A stretch of 27,868 bases of DNA from a virus. Made by a program: the position numbers and the translations under genes. Shown in pieces: positions 15,213-24,179 of the stretch. The stretch is taken from positions 1 through 27,868 of the IMG/VR virus record IMGVR_UViG_3300037584_005199, one strand, 5' to 3'. The first letter of the stretch is position 1; each line of letters starts with the position of its first letter. Under the pieces are notes generated by a model. That model worked only from the letters and a program-made list of their open reading frames with translations. It searched no databases and had not been told where the DNA came from.

Positions 15213-17929
15213 TGGTTTGTACCCAATCGTAATATGGTAGCACCTTTAAGTATTGGGAAAATTTTCTCTTTTATAGTTTTTTCAACTGCAAGACGTTGAG
15301 CTTCGTTTTGTGAAGGAGCGTAACTCATAGTAGCTCCTTGTTCTTGCATAAAAATACCTAATGAACCATCACGATACTTGTCTATTAACTCATCAGCTGT
15401 TTCAATGTTTTGTACAAAAGGTATCATTTTACCTAAATTATCGGTAATTTTAGCTTTTTGGTTGTCACTTGTTTGAATGTAAACTTTATTGGGCTCAAGC
15501 TGTACCCTGTTATTTTCCTCTATTTCAGCCATTTCTGCACGTAATTCATTAATCTGTTCTTGATTAATTTCCTCACGCCGTTGTGCCATAAAAGTATCGA
15601 TTTTAGCGTCTATTTCTACAGGAGAGACACCGTCTTTTTGTAAATCTATTATAAGCTTGTTGGCATCGTTCAACACCGTTCTAGAGCGTGTGGACGCATT
15701 AGTGAATATTTTAGTGATTAACTGAATAGCTTTTGGAGTTTTAAGCAAACTCGGACCAACAGAAGTAATGATGGCTACCTCTTCCTTGTTAAGGTTTCCT
15801 GGAAAACTTTCAGCCAAATTGATCGCTATACGTTTACCAACAGAATCGAGCGTTTGACCTGTTGGAATATCGCCACCAAGCAAATCAGTAAGTTTCTTTT
15901 GGTCTACATTTTCATATCCTAATGCTTTGAGTGTATCTGTAACGATTGTATTGACACCAGAAGTCTCTAATAAATTACCAAGAGCGACTCTAAAGTTTCC
16001 TGCAAAACCAGTTGAAAATTGTGTTGATAATACTGTGGCTCGCTGTGCATCACCTGCCACCTCTGCCATAAGGTTTGCATTAGCCCTTTGACCTTCCAAC
16101 ATTTTGTAAAGATTTTTGGAGGCAGAGTCATTCATTTCTTTGTTTGGATTGTAAGGCGAAGTTTTTGTTGTTTGTGCTTCTAAATACTTTTTAATATTAT
16201 CCGCTCTGAATTTATCCCGAGCTTTTTCTGCTTCTAATTTTGCCGACTCACTATTTCCAAGAAAACTTATAGCTTGGTTATACACACGATTAGCTTGATC
16301 GTTTAGCAACCTTTCAAAAGCTGTTAATTTATCTTGTGGGATAACATTCGCGGCATACCCTTCTACCATCTTTAGTGCATCTTTGTGCTCTTTTGTTCCA
16401 GGAGGAGCGAGGTCTAACGTGTTTATGGCTGTCATATAACCTTTTAAGTTTTTCTGTAAATCGGTTAGATCTAAATCCTCTCTAGAAGGTATGCCGTTTT
16501 GTCCATTTAAGACTTCAACATTACCTTTTTTATCCACTCGTGCTATTAAGCCACCAAAATTCACTACGTCTTTATTTTTAGAGCTATGTATTGGAATTAC
16601 TCTGAGCGGATTAGTTTTGTCTATAAGTAATACATCACCATCAACAGTAACCTCTTTATACTTAGCATCAAAATTTTCTGTGCCATGAGTAACTTTACGT
16701 GCTCCTGTAAACTTATCTACCCCGATATGCACACCATTACCTAGATTTATGAAATTTAATTCTTCTTTTCCGCTTATTTTTCGTGCTGTGTTCAAATCAA
16801 AATTTGGATCTTGTAAATCAGTATCAGATACAAAGTAAATTTCGTTACCAATAGGAACTTGATCATAAGTTTTACCCTGCTCATATTTTACAGCTAAGTC
16901 TTTTTGGGGTATGCCATTTATAATAGGTAAGACATATTTTACTTTTTGTTTTGTTTCAGGGTCTATACCATCGACTATTTGTGTTTTAGTAGATCCTGCA
17001 GGAGCGTCCTCCAACATGGCTTTTAATCCTGTAGCCAATAGTGTGGCTTTTGTAGAGTCTTGTTTTGTAGAAACCTCAGCCGCTTTTGTACGTGCCGCTG
17101 ATTCGGCTTCAGCCGCTTTGAGTTTTGCCTGAGCTTCAGCTTGTGCTGTACCCTGTGCCATTTCTAACAAGGGGTCTGTAATCCCTTTTATATTTTGTGG
17201 AGCTAAAACATTAGAAATTAATTGCCCTTTTGGAGCATTTGCCACAGCTCCTGCAAGATTTAAGGCGGCGAGTAAAGGGTTATATTTGAACCCTTTTTGT
17301 GCGTCTTGAGCATATTGTTGATAGGCTTCTATTAAGGGTTGTTGAGCAGTTTGATATCTAGATAATGCTGTGTTATAGTCAACTCCTCCACTGCCACCGA
17401 AATTTTCCAAAAATAATTTTGTAAGATTATACTTATCTGCCGCTCTAGGGTTAGTCTTGAAAAGTTCGTCAAGGGCTGAGGGTTGTTTTTTTGCCGTTGT
17501 GGTTGATGCTCCTGGAATACCTGTTAATTCTGGGTCACCTAAGTTTGTACCTATTGATCGCTTTACAGGTGTTTCACCCATTGCAATACGCATGGTTGCT
17601 TCTTCTGTGCGAGGAGCCTGAGTCGTTTCTGCCATGTCCAATATAGCAAAGGTGGGTTGTAGGAGTGTAAGCACCGACTCAGGCGTTTGTTTAGCGTCGG
17701 GTTTACCTACATAACTAGCTAGCTCTGTACGACGCTCCTCCACAGACTGATTATCACCACGTAATACATTCATAATACCTTCAGGTGATTCAGCACTGTC
17801 TATACCTTTGTTTACAGCATCCATTTGACCTGCAACTTCACCAAGTCCTGATGTTATACCAACACCTTCAGCATCAGCCTGTGGCATTGCTCCTTGAAAC
17901 ATTTGTCTTTGTAGAGTTGGGTCTATCAA
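15209..17929 (-). CDS. large putative internal virion / ejection protein, 906 aa, TTG start
   Basis: Not matched to a named family. It contains an Ala-rich coiled coil at about residues 260-300 (AQAEAQAKLKAAEAESAART), a central beta-looking region (VPIGNEIYFVSD, HIGVDKFTGARKV), and a helical region with a second likely coiled coil near 790-815 (INELRAEMAEIEENN). The start appears to be TTG at 17927-17929, overlapping the previous stop as TTGA and preceded by GGAG seven bases upstream. The next in-frame ATG is nine codons in. It belongs to the four-gene block 391-317-906-1026 and is probably part of the ejected core or a tail component. Confidence 0.62.
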   Translation of the reverse strand: MIDPTLQRQMFQGAMPQADAEGVGITSGLGEVAGQMDAVNKGIDSAESPEGIMNVLRGDNQSVEERRTELASYVGKPDAKQTPESVLTLLQPTFAILDMAETTQAPRTEEATMRIAMGETPVKRSIGTNLGDPELTGIPGASTTTAKKQPSALDELFKTNPRAADKYNLTKLFLENFGGSGGVDYNTALSRYQTAQQPLIEAYQQYAQDAQKGFKYNPLLAALNLAGAVANAPKGQLISNVLAPQNIKGITDPLLEMAQGTAQAEAQAKLKAAEAESAARTKAAEVSTKQDSTKATLLATGLKAMLEDAPAGSTKTQIVDGIDPETKQKVKYVLPIINGIPQKDLAVKYEQGKTYDQVPIGNEIYFVSDTDLQDPNFDLNTARKISGKEELNFINLGNGVHIGVDKFTGARKVTHGTENFDAKYKEVTVDGDVLLIDKTNPLRVIPIHSSKNKDVVNFGGLIARVDKKGNVEVLNGQNGIPSREDLDLTDLQKNLKGYMTAINTLDLAPPGTKEHKDALKMVEGYAANVIPQDKLTAFERLLNDQANRVYNQAISFLGNSESAKLEAEKARDKFRADNIKKYLEAQTTKTSPYNPNKEMNDSASKNLYKMLEGQRANANLMAEVAGDAQRATVLSTQFSTGFAGNFRVALGNLLETSGVNTIVTDTLKALGYENVDQKKLTDLLGGDIPTGQTLDSVGKRIAINLAESFPGNLNKEEVAIITSVGPSLLKTPKAIQLITKIFTNASTRSRTVLNDANKLIIDLQKDGVSPVEIDAKIDTFMAQRREEINQEQINELRAEMAEIEENNRVQLEPNKVYIQTSDNQKAKITDNLGKMIPFVQNIETADELIDKYRDGSLGIFMQEQGATMSYAPSQNEAQRLAVEKTIKEKIFPILKGATILRLGTNQ

Positions 17930-18879
17930 CTAAGTGCTCCGTATATGCCTGCTCCAGCGATACCACCACCTAATAATTGATTAAACACTGATGGATTAGG
18001 GGTTGATTGCATACTAATCGTAGTTTGTGAACTAGGCACTCCCTGTAATATATCGCTGTAGAATCCTAGTCGTTTGTAAGGTTCATAAATGTTTGCCATT
18101 TGTGTTTGATAATCGGCTTCAAGTCCTGCTTGGTCTGTTTTTTGTTGTATACCACCAAGACCTGCAATTTGTCCTATTTCGCCCCCTTGTAGTTTTGCTA
18201 GTAAACCACCGAGACCTGCTTGCTGAGCTCCAAGACCACCTATCCCTTGTGCTAATGCCCCTTGTGTAGCACCGAGCTTGCCTAGTCCTTGAGCCGCCAT
18301 CAATGATCGTGTGAGTTCGTTTTGAGCGGCTTTTTGAGCTTGCATAAAGTTTTGTGCTTCACTTTTTGCTAACGCAGAGGCACGATTACGATCTATTTCT
18401 GATTCCATTACTGCCGCTCTACTACCACCAAAAGCCGACGGACCACCTGCCTGTCCTGCTGATCGGCTCCTTGCCTGTGCTACTTGTTGGTCATATGCTC
18501 TATTTATTTCTGCGGATACAGCATCTTGGTAAGGGTTCATATACCCTTCCATCATTTCTTGTGTGGGTGCTCCAGTGCCTAATCCATACTGTGCCGATCC
18601 TTGACCTATAAGATTCAATCCACCTTGAAAGGCAGGTATGGCTGAACCTATAGTAGTAGATCCTGCTTGCAGATAGGGTGAATAACTACCAATACCTGCT
18701 TTTGCTAAATCAAAAGCTGTTGTTTGTAAATCACTTGGTCCTGCCGCTTTGACATCAGGTAATCCACCTGTTGGTGGTTGACTCGTCAGGGCTTTTGCCT
18801 GATCAAGGATACCTAAATAATATGCCTGTTTCTCGGGATCAGGAAGTATTTGCTGTATTGTTTTTGAAACTTCTGCCAT
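17926..18879 (-). CDS. Gly/Ala/Gln-rich virion-type protein, 317 aa
   Basis: No recognised enzyme motif. The N-terminal part has aromatic-Pro motifs (GSYSPYLQAG, MEGYMNPYQDAV). The middle is a basic helical stretch (NRAYDQQVAQARSRSAGQAG, DRNRASALAKSEAQNFMQAQ), followed by a repetitive Gly/Leu/Gln run (LGKLGATQGALAQGIGGLGA). The C-terminus ends with a hydrophobic glycine-rich tail (GGGIAGAGIYGAL). I recall such proteins as unnamed structural genes in marine podovirus contigs. It is coupled on both sides (TAATG with the 391-aa gene, TTGA with the 906-aa gene). It could be an ejection protein that crosses the membrane, which is inference from composition and neighbours. Confidence 0.6.
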   Translation of the reverse strand: MAEVSKTIQQILPDPEKQAYYLGILDQAKALTSQPPTGGLPDVKAAGPSDLQTTAFDLAKAGIGSYSPYLQAGSTTIGSAIPAFQGGLNLIGQGSAQYGLGTGAPTQEMMEGYMNPYQDAVSAEINRAYDQQVAQARSRSAGQAGGPSAFGGSRAAVMESEIDRNRASALAKSEAQNFMQAQKAAQNELTRSLMAAQGLGKLGATQGALAQGIGGLGAQQAGLGGLLAKLQGGEIGQIAGLGGIQQKTDQAGLEADYQTQMANIYEPYKRLGFYSDILQGVPSSQTTISMQSTPNPSVFNQLLGGGIAGAGIYGALS

Positions 18880-20054
18880 TATGCCATCGCTGTTTTTTCA
18901 AATTTTTTCATCATATCATACATACGTTTTGCTCCTGCCTTACGATCACCATTACCTGCCCCTCGTACCGATTTTGCATTCATCACAAATTCACCATCAC
19001 TTAACATTGCAGGTATAGAATCACTGGTCGGTGTTCCAGGACCAATTATTTCTCCACCATCGTTAGCTCTTACTGGTTGAAAAGCAGAATCTTGGTAGTA
19101 AGGATTAGAGCCAAAGAAGTTATCACCTAAACCATATCTACCCAGATTAGCTAAATACATTTTTCTAGGGTCTTGTAGCTCAAAACCTTCTTCTTCTGGA
19201 GCTGATAAAGCATCAGCTACCCCTGCTACACCTAATGTCGTGCCTGCTATGGGAGCATATTTTTCTAACATTGTTGGTTGCTTCGCCGCTTCAGTAAGCA
19301 GATTTGTCGCCGCTGGAGTACCCTTTATGCCTGCACTTTCTATGATCTTTTGTGCTTCCGCTAGTTTTGCTTGGGGCATGATACTTGGTCGGTTCGGACC
19401 TAATAAATCAGCTACCCCTTTACCTGCTGATTTTGTAGTTTCTGCTATATTTGCACCTACTTCTTTTGTTGCTCCTCCGAGACCTTTTTCTTTCAGAGCT
19501 GATATACCCTGTTGTGCTTGTTGTCCTGTACCAAAGAAACCTTTATTACTTAAATAACTTCCAGCTCCTGCTGTTGCACCAGTCAATAATGCACTCTTTA
19601 GTGCATCTTCTGGTGACGCACCACCAATCAAGTTTCCTGCAAAACTACCTATACCACTTGACAAGGCTAGTGGCATCGCAGGCAACAAATAAGGAGCGGC
19701 GATCGCCAATGCTATAGGGGCTACCTTTTTAACAACATCTTTCAACCCATCAAATATTTTACCTAAGAAAAACTCAGGCTGTCCTGTTTCAGGGTTGATA
19801 CTGTTTAACTCATTGCCTACTATATACCGCTCAGGCTCTAATCCCATTTCACGCATTTGCTTAAACAACATTTGTTTCATACGTGGGTTAGCATCTAGCA
19901 CCTCCATAGGCACTACTGTTTCACCTTCAGCGGCATGAACAATGTATGTATCGCCCTCTCTACCGTAGGTAGAAACTATATCAGCGGCTTCTTTTACTGA
20001 AAAAATGCCACTTGTATCGAATGTTTTGGGTTCTATTTGCGTAATACCAGTCAT
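18879..20054 (-). CDS. putative virion structural protein, 391 aa, first gene of ejection block
   Basis: Not assigned to a named family. An N-terminal segment (TYIVHAAEGETVVPMEVLDA, about 37-56) and a C-terminal segment (SDGEFVMNAKSVRGAGNGDR, about 353-372) are motifs I have seen in structural proteins of marine phages. Residues 105-175 are a long Ala/Gly/Leu-rich hydrophobic region that may be membrane-active. The first gene after an 88-base gap, it has a strong AAAGGTGG ribosome-binding site and a sigma70-like promoter upstream, so it can be expressed apart from the fibre genes. A tape-measure-like or ejection role is possible; only the virion context supports it. Confidence 0.6.
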   Translation of the reverse strand: MTGITQIEPKTFDTSGIFSVKEAADIVSTYGREGDTYIVHAAEGETVVPMEVLDANPRMKQMLFKQMREMGLEPERYIVGNELNSINPETGQPEFFLGKIFDGLKDVVKKVAPIALAIAAPYLLPAMPLALSSGIGSFAGNLIGGASPEDALKSALLTGATAGAGSYLSNKGFFGTGQQAQQGISALKEKGLGGATKEVGANIAETTKSAGKGVADLLGPNRPSIMPQAKLAEAQKIIESAGIKGTPAATNLLTEAAKQPTMLEKYAPIAGTTLGVAGVADALSAPEEEGFELQDPRKMYLANLGRYGLGDNFFGSNPYYQDSAFQPVRANDGGEIIGPGTPTSDSIPAMLSDGEFVMNAKSVRGAGNGDRKAGAKRMYDMMKKFEKTAMA

Positions 20055-20075
20055 TATTCCACCTTTGTATTGATG

Positions 20076-20094
20076 CAGGAGTAGCTAAATCCTG
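20076..20094 (-). promoter_or_regulatory. small inverted repeat in mRNA leader of 391-aa gene
   Basis: CAGGA (20076-20080) and TCCTG (20090-20094) can form a five-base-pair hairpin with a nine-base loop between the candidate promoter and the ribosome-binding site. It could affect leader folding, but it is short and may be chance. Confidence 0.2.
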
Positions 20095-20112
20095 ATATTC
20101 GCTTAACTGAAC

Positions 20113-20141
20113 ATTTTAATATGTAATTTTTCATATTGCAA
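20113..20141 (-). promoter_or_regulatory. sigma70-like promoter before the ejection-protein block
   Basis: On the minus strand, TTGCAA (20136-20141) is followed after exactly 17 bases by TAAAAT (20113-20118), matching 4/6 and 5/6 of the -35 and -10 consensus. It would start a transcript near 20106, giving a leader of about 50 bases with a good ribosome-binding site before the 391-aa gene. Confidence 0.5.
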
Positions 20142-20142
20142 C

Positions 20143-20445
20143 CTAAGATATTGTAACAGAAACAGAACCTAATGTGGTCGTGCTTCCATTACCCTGTGGG
20201 TGAGGGGCATTGAGTTTACTAATTTTGACAAAACCGTCTACTTCAAACAACGCTCCTGTTTCTAAATTTATATCAAAATCACTAGGTAACGCAGTCATAG
20301 TCATTTTTGTAGCTCGTGCCTCTCCTGGATTACGCTGTTGTTCAACAAACACACCAAAAGCACGCACTACATCAGCGAAATATTGTTGTTGGTACTCAGT
20401 TGGTGGATAAGCAAATAAAGGGGCTGGAACTTGACGTGTGGACAT
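20143..20445 (-). CDS. small virion-associated protein, 100 aa
   Basis: I recognise the style (PAPLFAYPPTEYQQQYFADV at the N-terminus) from unnamed proteins that follow the large beta-rich tail protein in marine phage contigs, but know no function. The first half is helical with a Gln-rich stretch. The second half (DFDINLETGALFEVDGFVKI) is beta and ends in a Thr/Ser/Val tail. It is coupled to the 700-aa gene by a TAATG overlap, suggesting a matched pair such as a tail or connector component and partner. It is the last gene before the internal promoter at about 20.1 kb. Confidence 0.65.
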   Translation of the reverse strand: MSTRQVPAPLFAYPPTEYQQQYFADVVRAFGVFVEQQRNPGEARATKMTMTALPSDFDINLETGALFEVDGFVKISKLNAPHPQGNGSTTTLGSVSVTIS

Positions 20446-22547
20446 TAACGCCTCCCATCAGGGCGTACATCTATACGTGGTACTCCCAATCGCCATTGTG
20501 TACCTGTAGCTGTACTTTCTATGCGGAATACAAACTGCCTACCTCGTAACCGTACACGTAATTGGTCAGTGTATTGTTCTATCGGTGTTGTAGCCGAACG
20601 AGTAATATTTGTTTGACCTGAGGAAGTTTCATTAAAGTTGACTCCTGGAAAGTTTGTTGTTTTCACAGTCAAACTTGCTACAGGTTCGCTATTTGTACTA
20701 TCTCTAAAAGTTAAATCAGGTATAATTTTTTGCACCAAAGCAAATTTATCACCCTGATCTAAATCTATTTGTGCTGATTCTATGTTCGCACTAATAGCTG
20801 ATACAGGGTTTGTGCTACCATCATCTTGCCCAAACTCATGATAATATAATTTTTTGTCTGTGCTTGCGGCGATAGGGTATTGGTTAATTCCTCTATCAAC
20901 CCATGCTGTGCGAGCTAACGTGCCGTAATACCACACTTTTTCTTGATAGTTATATATGACATATCTATCATTTGTTGTGCTACTGCCACTCGGATAGAAC
21001 CACCACACTTCACCGTATGAACTATTATGTCCCCCAGTAACCTTACCAATTTGGTCTCTGTTAAAATCACTAAACACATAATCTAAAACAGTACAGGGTA
21101 GTCGTTGTACCGTACCACCATATGCGTAAAACTCTTTTGAACCCATCCAGAATACAAAATCATTTACTGCGACGGCGGCGTCAGGACTAGCTATTGTAAT
21201 ATTGCGTGATATTTCAGATAAACCAAAAGTAAACGGTGGTCCTAAGAACTGTAAACCATGTAATGACACATCGGTGAATACTAATATCTGCTGTTTTGTT
21301 TGTATGGCTACGACAATCTCACTGCCTGTTGATATACGTAATTCACCTGCTGTATTTGTTGTAAGTGTTTGCCATGCTGTGAGACTTTCTTGGTCACTAA
21401 AGCGAATGAGCAGTGGGTCTTGTGTACCGATGCTACCTTCGCCATCACACCCAAAAGCAATAATATGCCGTGCTTGGTCGCTCACCATAATTTGTTTTGC
21501 TATCGTTGGAGCTAGATTACTACCACTTAAACTACTCAAAGCAACAGCTCGTGTAGAAGTTCCTCCCGTGCGATCCCAGTAAAATATACCACCATTACGA
21601 GAGTTCATTAACAAGTCTTCACCAAAATTATCATGCGTCCAGTTAGATATGTTTGCCCCTGCTACCGTCGTTGTTGCAGGCATACTCCAACCAAAGGTCG
21701 CTTCGATAACCGTATCATCGTCACTATGACTCGCGGCTGTGGTATTATAACGAGCACGAATTAGTCCTGTAAAAGTAGTTGATGTTTTACCTGTATACTC
21801 TATAATTTCATCATTTATTTTTATAAGTCCCGCATCAGAAAAGTTTGTGGTCGCATCCACCGTAACTGTTGTTGCAACGGCTGTTAAACCACTGCCATCA
21901 TTTATAGCTGTAGAAGGTAATGAATCAGTTGTACCGCTGAATACTCCTGCTCCCCAACCTGTTCCAAAAAAGTTTGTATCTAAACCTGTGTTTATTTGGT
22001 ATTGAGCTACAGTGCTACCCCCACCATTTTGGTTATCACTACCAGAAGCTGTTGCTGATACAGTAATTTTGTAAGAGTTATTGTTGACTTTTTCAATAAT
22101 CTGGTGTTCACCATCTAATACTGTAGCTGTAATCTGGTCTCCTAACGAAGCTGTGCTAGAAAAAGTTACAAAATCATTAAGGTTAGCCCCATGAGCCGCA
22201 TCTGTTACTGTGATAGTTGTACTACCATTTGTCGCCGCAAACGTCGCCGCTCCTGTTGTAGTTTTACGTATAGGTGTTACATCATAATATTGTCCACCAT
22301 CAGCGATGTAATATTTGAGATTTGTACCAATACCTAAAAATTTAGTACCATCTAATGCCACCCAACTAAATAACGCTCTACATGTTCCTAGAAATGTATT
22401 ATCACTATAGGCAGACCACCCACCTATTTTTTCAGGGTAGCCTAACCTAAACCGTATTTTATCGCCATCAAACCACCCACCTTCGTTAGAATACGAAGTG
22501 CCTTCGCGATTAATTCCAGGTTTAAATTTAAGTGCGGTTAATGGCAT
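20445..22547 (-). CDS. large beta-rich tail/neck protein, 700 aa, possibly P22 gp10-like stabilisation protein
   Basis: The start KFKPGINREGTSYSNEGGWF, the following IRFRLGYPEKIGGWSAY, and repeated beta-blade-like segments (FLGIGTNLKYYIA, HIIAFGCDGEG, VWYYGTLARTAWV) look like a beta-propeller structural protein. The C-terminus RRGQ-type region (LRGRQFVFRIESTATGTQWR, then VDVRPDGRR-like end) is typical of this tail family in marine phages. A relation to P22 gp10, the packaged-DNA stabilisation/tail protein, is my best guess but rests on general similarity. An inserted domain at about 90-290 (repetitive Thr/Ser/Asn, IITVTDAAHG-like) may be Ig- or adhesin-like. It is coupled by TAATG to both neighbours. 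Confidence 0.55.
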   Translation of the reverse strand: MPLTALKFKPGINREGTSYSNEGGWFDGDKIRFRLGYPEKIGGWSAYSDNTFLGTCRALFSWVALDGTKFLGIGTNLKYYIADGGQYYDVTPIRKTTTGAATFAATNGSTTITVTDAAHGANLNDFVTFSSTASLGDQITATVLDGEHQIIEKVNNNSYKITVSATASGSDNQNGGGSTVAQYQINTGLDTNFFGTGWGAGVFSGTTDSLPSTAINDGSGLTAVATTVTVDATTNFSDAGLIKINDEIIEYTGKTSTTFTGLIRARYNTTAASHSDDDTVIEATFGWSMPATTTVAGANISNWTHDNFGEDLLMNSRNGGIFYWDRTGGTSTRAVALSSLSGSNLAPTIAKQIMVSDQARHIIAFGCDGEGSIGTQDPLLIRFSDQESLTAWQTLTTNTAGELRISTGSEIVVAIQTKQQILVFTDVSLHGLQFLGPPFTFGLSEISRNITIASPDAAVAVNDFVFWMGSKEFYAYGGTVQRLPCTVLDYVFSDFNRDQIGKVTGGHNSSYGEVWWFYPSGSSTTNDRYVIYNYQEKVWYYGTLARTAWVDRGINQYPIAASTDKKLYYHEFGQDDGSTNPVSAISANIESAQIDLDQGDKFALVQKIIPDLTFRDSTNSEPVASLTVKTTNFPGVNFNETSSGQTNITRSATTPIEQYTDQLRVRLRGRQFVFRIESTATGTQWRLGVPRIDVRPDGRR

Positions 22548-23809
22548 TATGCAGGTCTTAACTCTATTCCTGTTCCTGTAAAACTAGAACCAGATATTGA
22601 TCCACCTACAGGTAAAATAAATGAAAATGGATCGTTTGTACCACTATCACCATCTTGTTGAGCTACAGTGCCACTTCCACCACCACCATTGGTAACAGTA
22701 AAAGTAAAACTACCACCACCTGCATTTGATCTTCCTACAATAAAGACTGGGTAAGATCGACTATTGGTAAAGCTAGTTCCACTAATTGAAAAAATAGCTG
22801 ACGATGTTGACATCCAACTATTTTTCATAGCTACTGTAGTAGCATCATCCTCTTGCAATCCTTGACCCACAGCACTGTGTTTATCGTCTAATTGCGTTTG
22901 TATATTACTTGTTACGCCATCAGTATGATTTAACTCAGCAGTCGTTGCTGTAACACCGTCCATAATATTTAATTCATCTTTTGTTGCTGTAACACCGTCC
23001 ATAATATTGAGTTCATTGGCTGTTGCTGTAACTAACGTGCCACCTAGTTTAAGACCATTTGATGTATCATGTGAAGCAATATCTACATCTGTTGAGCCAT
23101 CAGCAAAAGTAACATTGCCTGTAACTACGAGTTTATCTGTGCCATCTTCATCATATTCTATTGTTGCGTCTTGGTCATTACCAAAATGTATTTTTTTATC
23201 ATCAGCAATGTATATATCACCCCACTCAAGTGAAGTAGAACCTATATCAGCACCACCTGACGCATCAGGAACAATAGCAGTGCTTGCTGTGATAGTTGTG
23301 CCTGTAATAGTTGTGCCTGTAATCGCCGCTGGAGTAGAACCCCCTATTACAGAGTTATCTACCGTAACACCATCTAAGGCTTGGCTGTTTATAAAAAGAG
23401 CGGTAAGATCCGTGACTGCGGCTCCTGAACCTGCACCATCGGCAAATATTATAGCACCTTTACCTGCTGTAATCGTAGCATTAGCACCCGAACCCTGTGA
23501 AAAAATTACAGACTGCGATGTGCCATTTTTCACAAGATACACTTTATCTGCATCATTAGGAGCTATTGTTATAGTGTGAGTACCAGAAGGTGATCCCCCT
23601 AACACTAACACTTTAAACATACCATTAGATAAACTACCGTCACTTGTTGTAAGAGTGCTAGAAGTACCAGATAAAGTTAAATCGCCTACCCCATTTATTA
23701 ATCTATCAATAATATCAAAGTTTGTGTTTGTTGTAGTACCCCATGAACCTGCTTGTTCACCGAGCCCTATTTTTTCTATACCACCGTTTAATGTAAATGT
23801 TGATCCCAT
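22547..23809 (-). CDS. tail-fibre-like protein with ELN-DGVT repeats, 420 aa
   Basis: The N-terminus (GGIEKIGLGEQAGSWGTTTN, residues 9-28) is a conserved virion-attachment-like segment. The middle is beta-rich and low in complexity (Thr/Gly/Ala/Ile). Three 13-residue repeats with the core ELN(I/H)(M/T)DGVT occur at about residues 266-304, a repeat widespread in phage fibres and probably a trimeric shaft. The C-terminal third is Gly/Ser-rich (FTVTNGGGGSGTVAQQDGDS) and may form the tip. There is a GAGGTT ribosome-binding site before the ATG. It sits between small virion genes and the 700-aa tail protein. Fibre function is inferred from repeats and composition. Confidence 0.65.
   Translation of the reverse strand: MGSTFTLNGGIEKIGLGEQAGSWGTTTNTNFDIIDRLINGVGDLTLSGTSSTLTTSDGSLSNGMFKVLVLGGSPSGTHTITIAPNDADKVYLVKNGTSQSVIFSQGSGANATITAGKGAIIFADGAGSGAAVTDLTALFINSQALDGVTVDNSVIGGSTPAAITGTTITGTTITASTAIVPDASGGADIGSTSLEWGDIYIADDKKIHFGNDQDATIEYDEDGTDKLVVTGNVTFADGSTDVDIASHDTSNGLKLGGTLVTATANELNIMDGVTATKDELNIMDGVTATTAELNHTDGVTSNIQTQLDDKHSAVGQGLQEDDATTVAMKNSWMSTSSAIFSISGTSFTNSRSYPVFIVGRSNAGGGSFTFTVTNGGGGSGTVAQQDGDSGTNDPFSFILPVGGSISGSSFTGTGIELRPA
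22898..23014 (-). repeat. three in-frame 39-bp repeats encoding 13-residue fibre repeats
   Basis: The repeat units run 23014-22976, 22975-22937 and 22936-22898 on the minus strand. The first two share a 26-base identical core (22983-23008 and 22944-22969); the third is diverged (ELNHTDGVTS). They stay in frame, so unit gain or loss would lengthen or shorten the fibre shaft. Confidence 0.8.
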
Positions 23810-23816
23810 GTTAACC

Positions 23817-24179
23817 TCATAAGTCTATATTCGTCCATGTTGGCGTGGATCCTGTTGTAATACCGCTCCACGTTGGACTGCTCGAAGGAGTTATTGTTGC
23901 ATACGATGTTCCTGGAGCAGGAATTATGTTGCCCCATACTAATATACTTCCTAGAGAAAGTGTAGCTGAAAATCCTTCTATTGTAATATTAGCTTCACCA
24001 ACTACTGTAACATCCTCTAAAGTTAATGTAGCTGTGACAGCTGTAGCATCTGCGGCTCCTTCAGCTTCAATACCTACACTACCTTGTGCAAGTGTAGCGA
24101 AAAGCCCTGTGTTTATTGGGACAAAAGTTCCTGGAAGTTCAGCAATCGCTGTTTCTGATATGGCATTAAAGCCAAGCAT
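23817..24179 (-). CDS. small virion protein, 120 aa, beta-rich
   Basis: MLGFNAISETAIAELPG at the start, then alternating Ala/Thr/Val/Glu beta segments (ATLTLEDVTVVGEANITIEG), and a C-terminal Ser/Thr/Pro/Trp tail (SPTWSGITTGSTPTWTNIDL). Unnamed proteins of this type are common in marine phages near fibre genes; I recall no experimentally known role. The C-terminal PTW repeats resemble short tails that anchor on other virion proteins. It is coupled to the 59-aa gene by TAATG. No membrane segment is seen. Confidence 0.65.
   Translation of the reverse strand: MLGFNAISETAIAELPGTFVPINTGLFATLAQGSVGIEAEGAADATAVTATLTLEDVTVVGEANITIEGFSATLSLGSILVWGNIIPAPGTSYATITPSSSPTWSGITTGSTPTWTNIDL

Noticed and set aside
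20146-20152. AGATATT near the end of the 100-aa gene as a fourth copy of the 9220-9258 motif
   Set aside because: It is inside coding sequence, single and without the 16-base spacing; expected by chance in AT-rich DNA.
22944-23008. Direct repeats as a CRISPR-like array
   Set aside because: Only two near-identical copies exist, directly abutting in frame with a 39-base period and no spacers; they encode protein repeats.
23007-23579. Plus-strand open frame of 190 codons
   Set aside because: It is antisense to the fibre-like gene, of low complexity (Ser/Val/Pro/Ala-rich), and has no credible ribosome-binding site; it mirrors the codon bias of the real gene.
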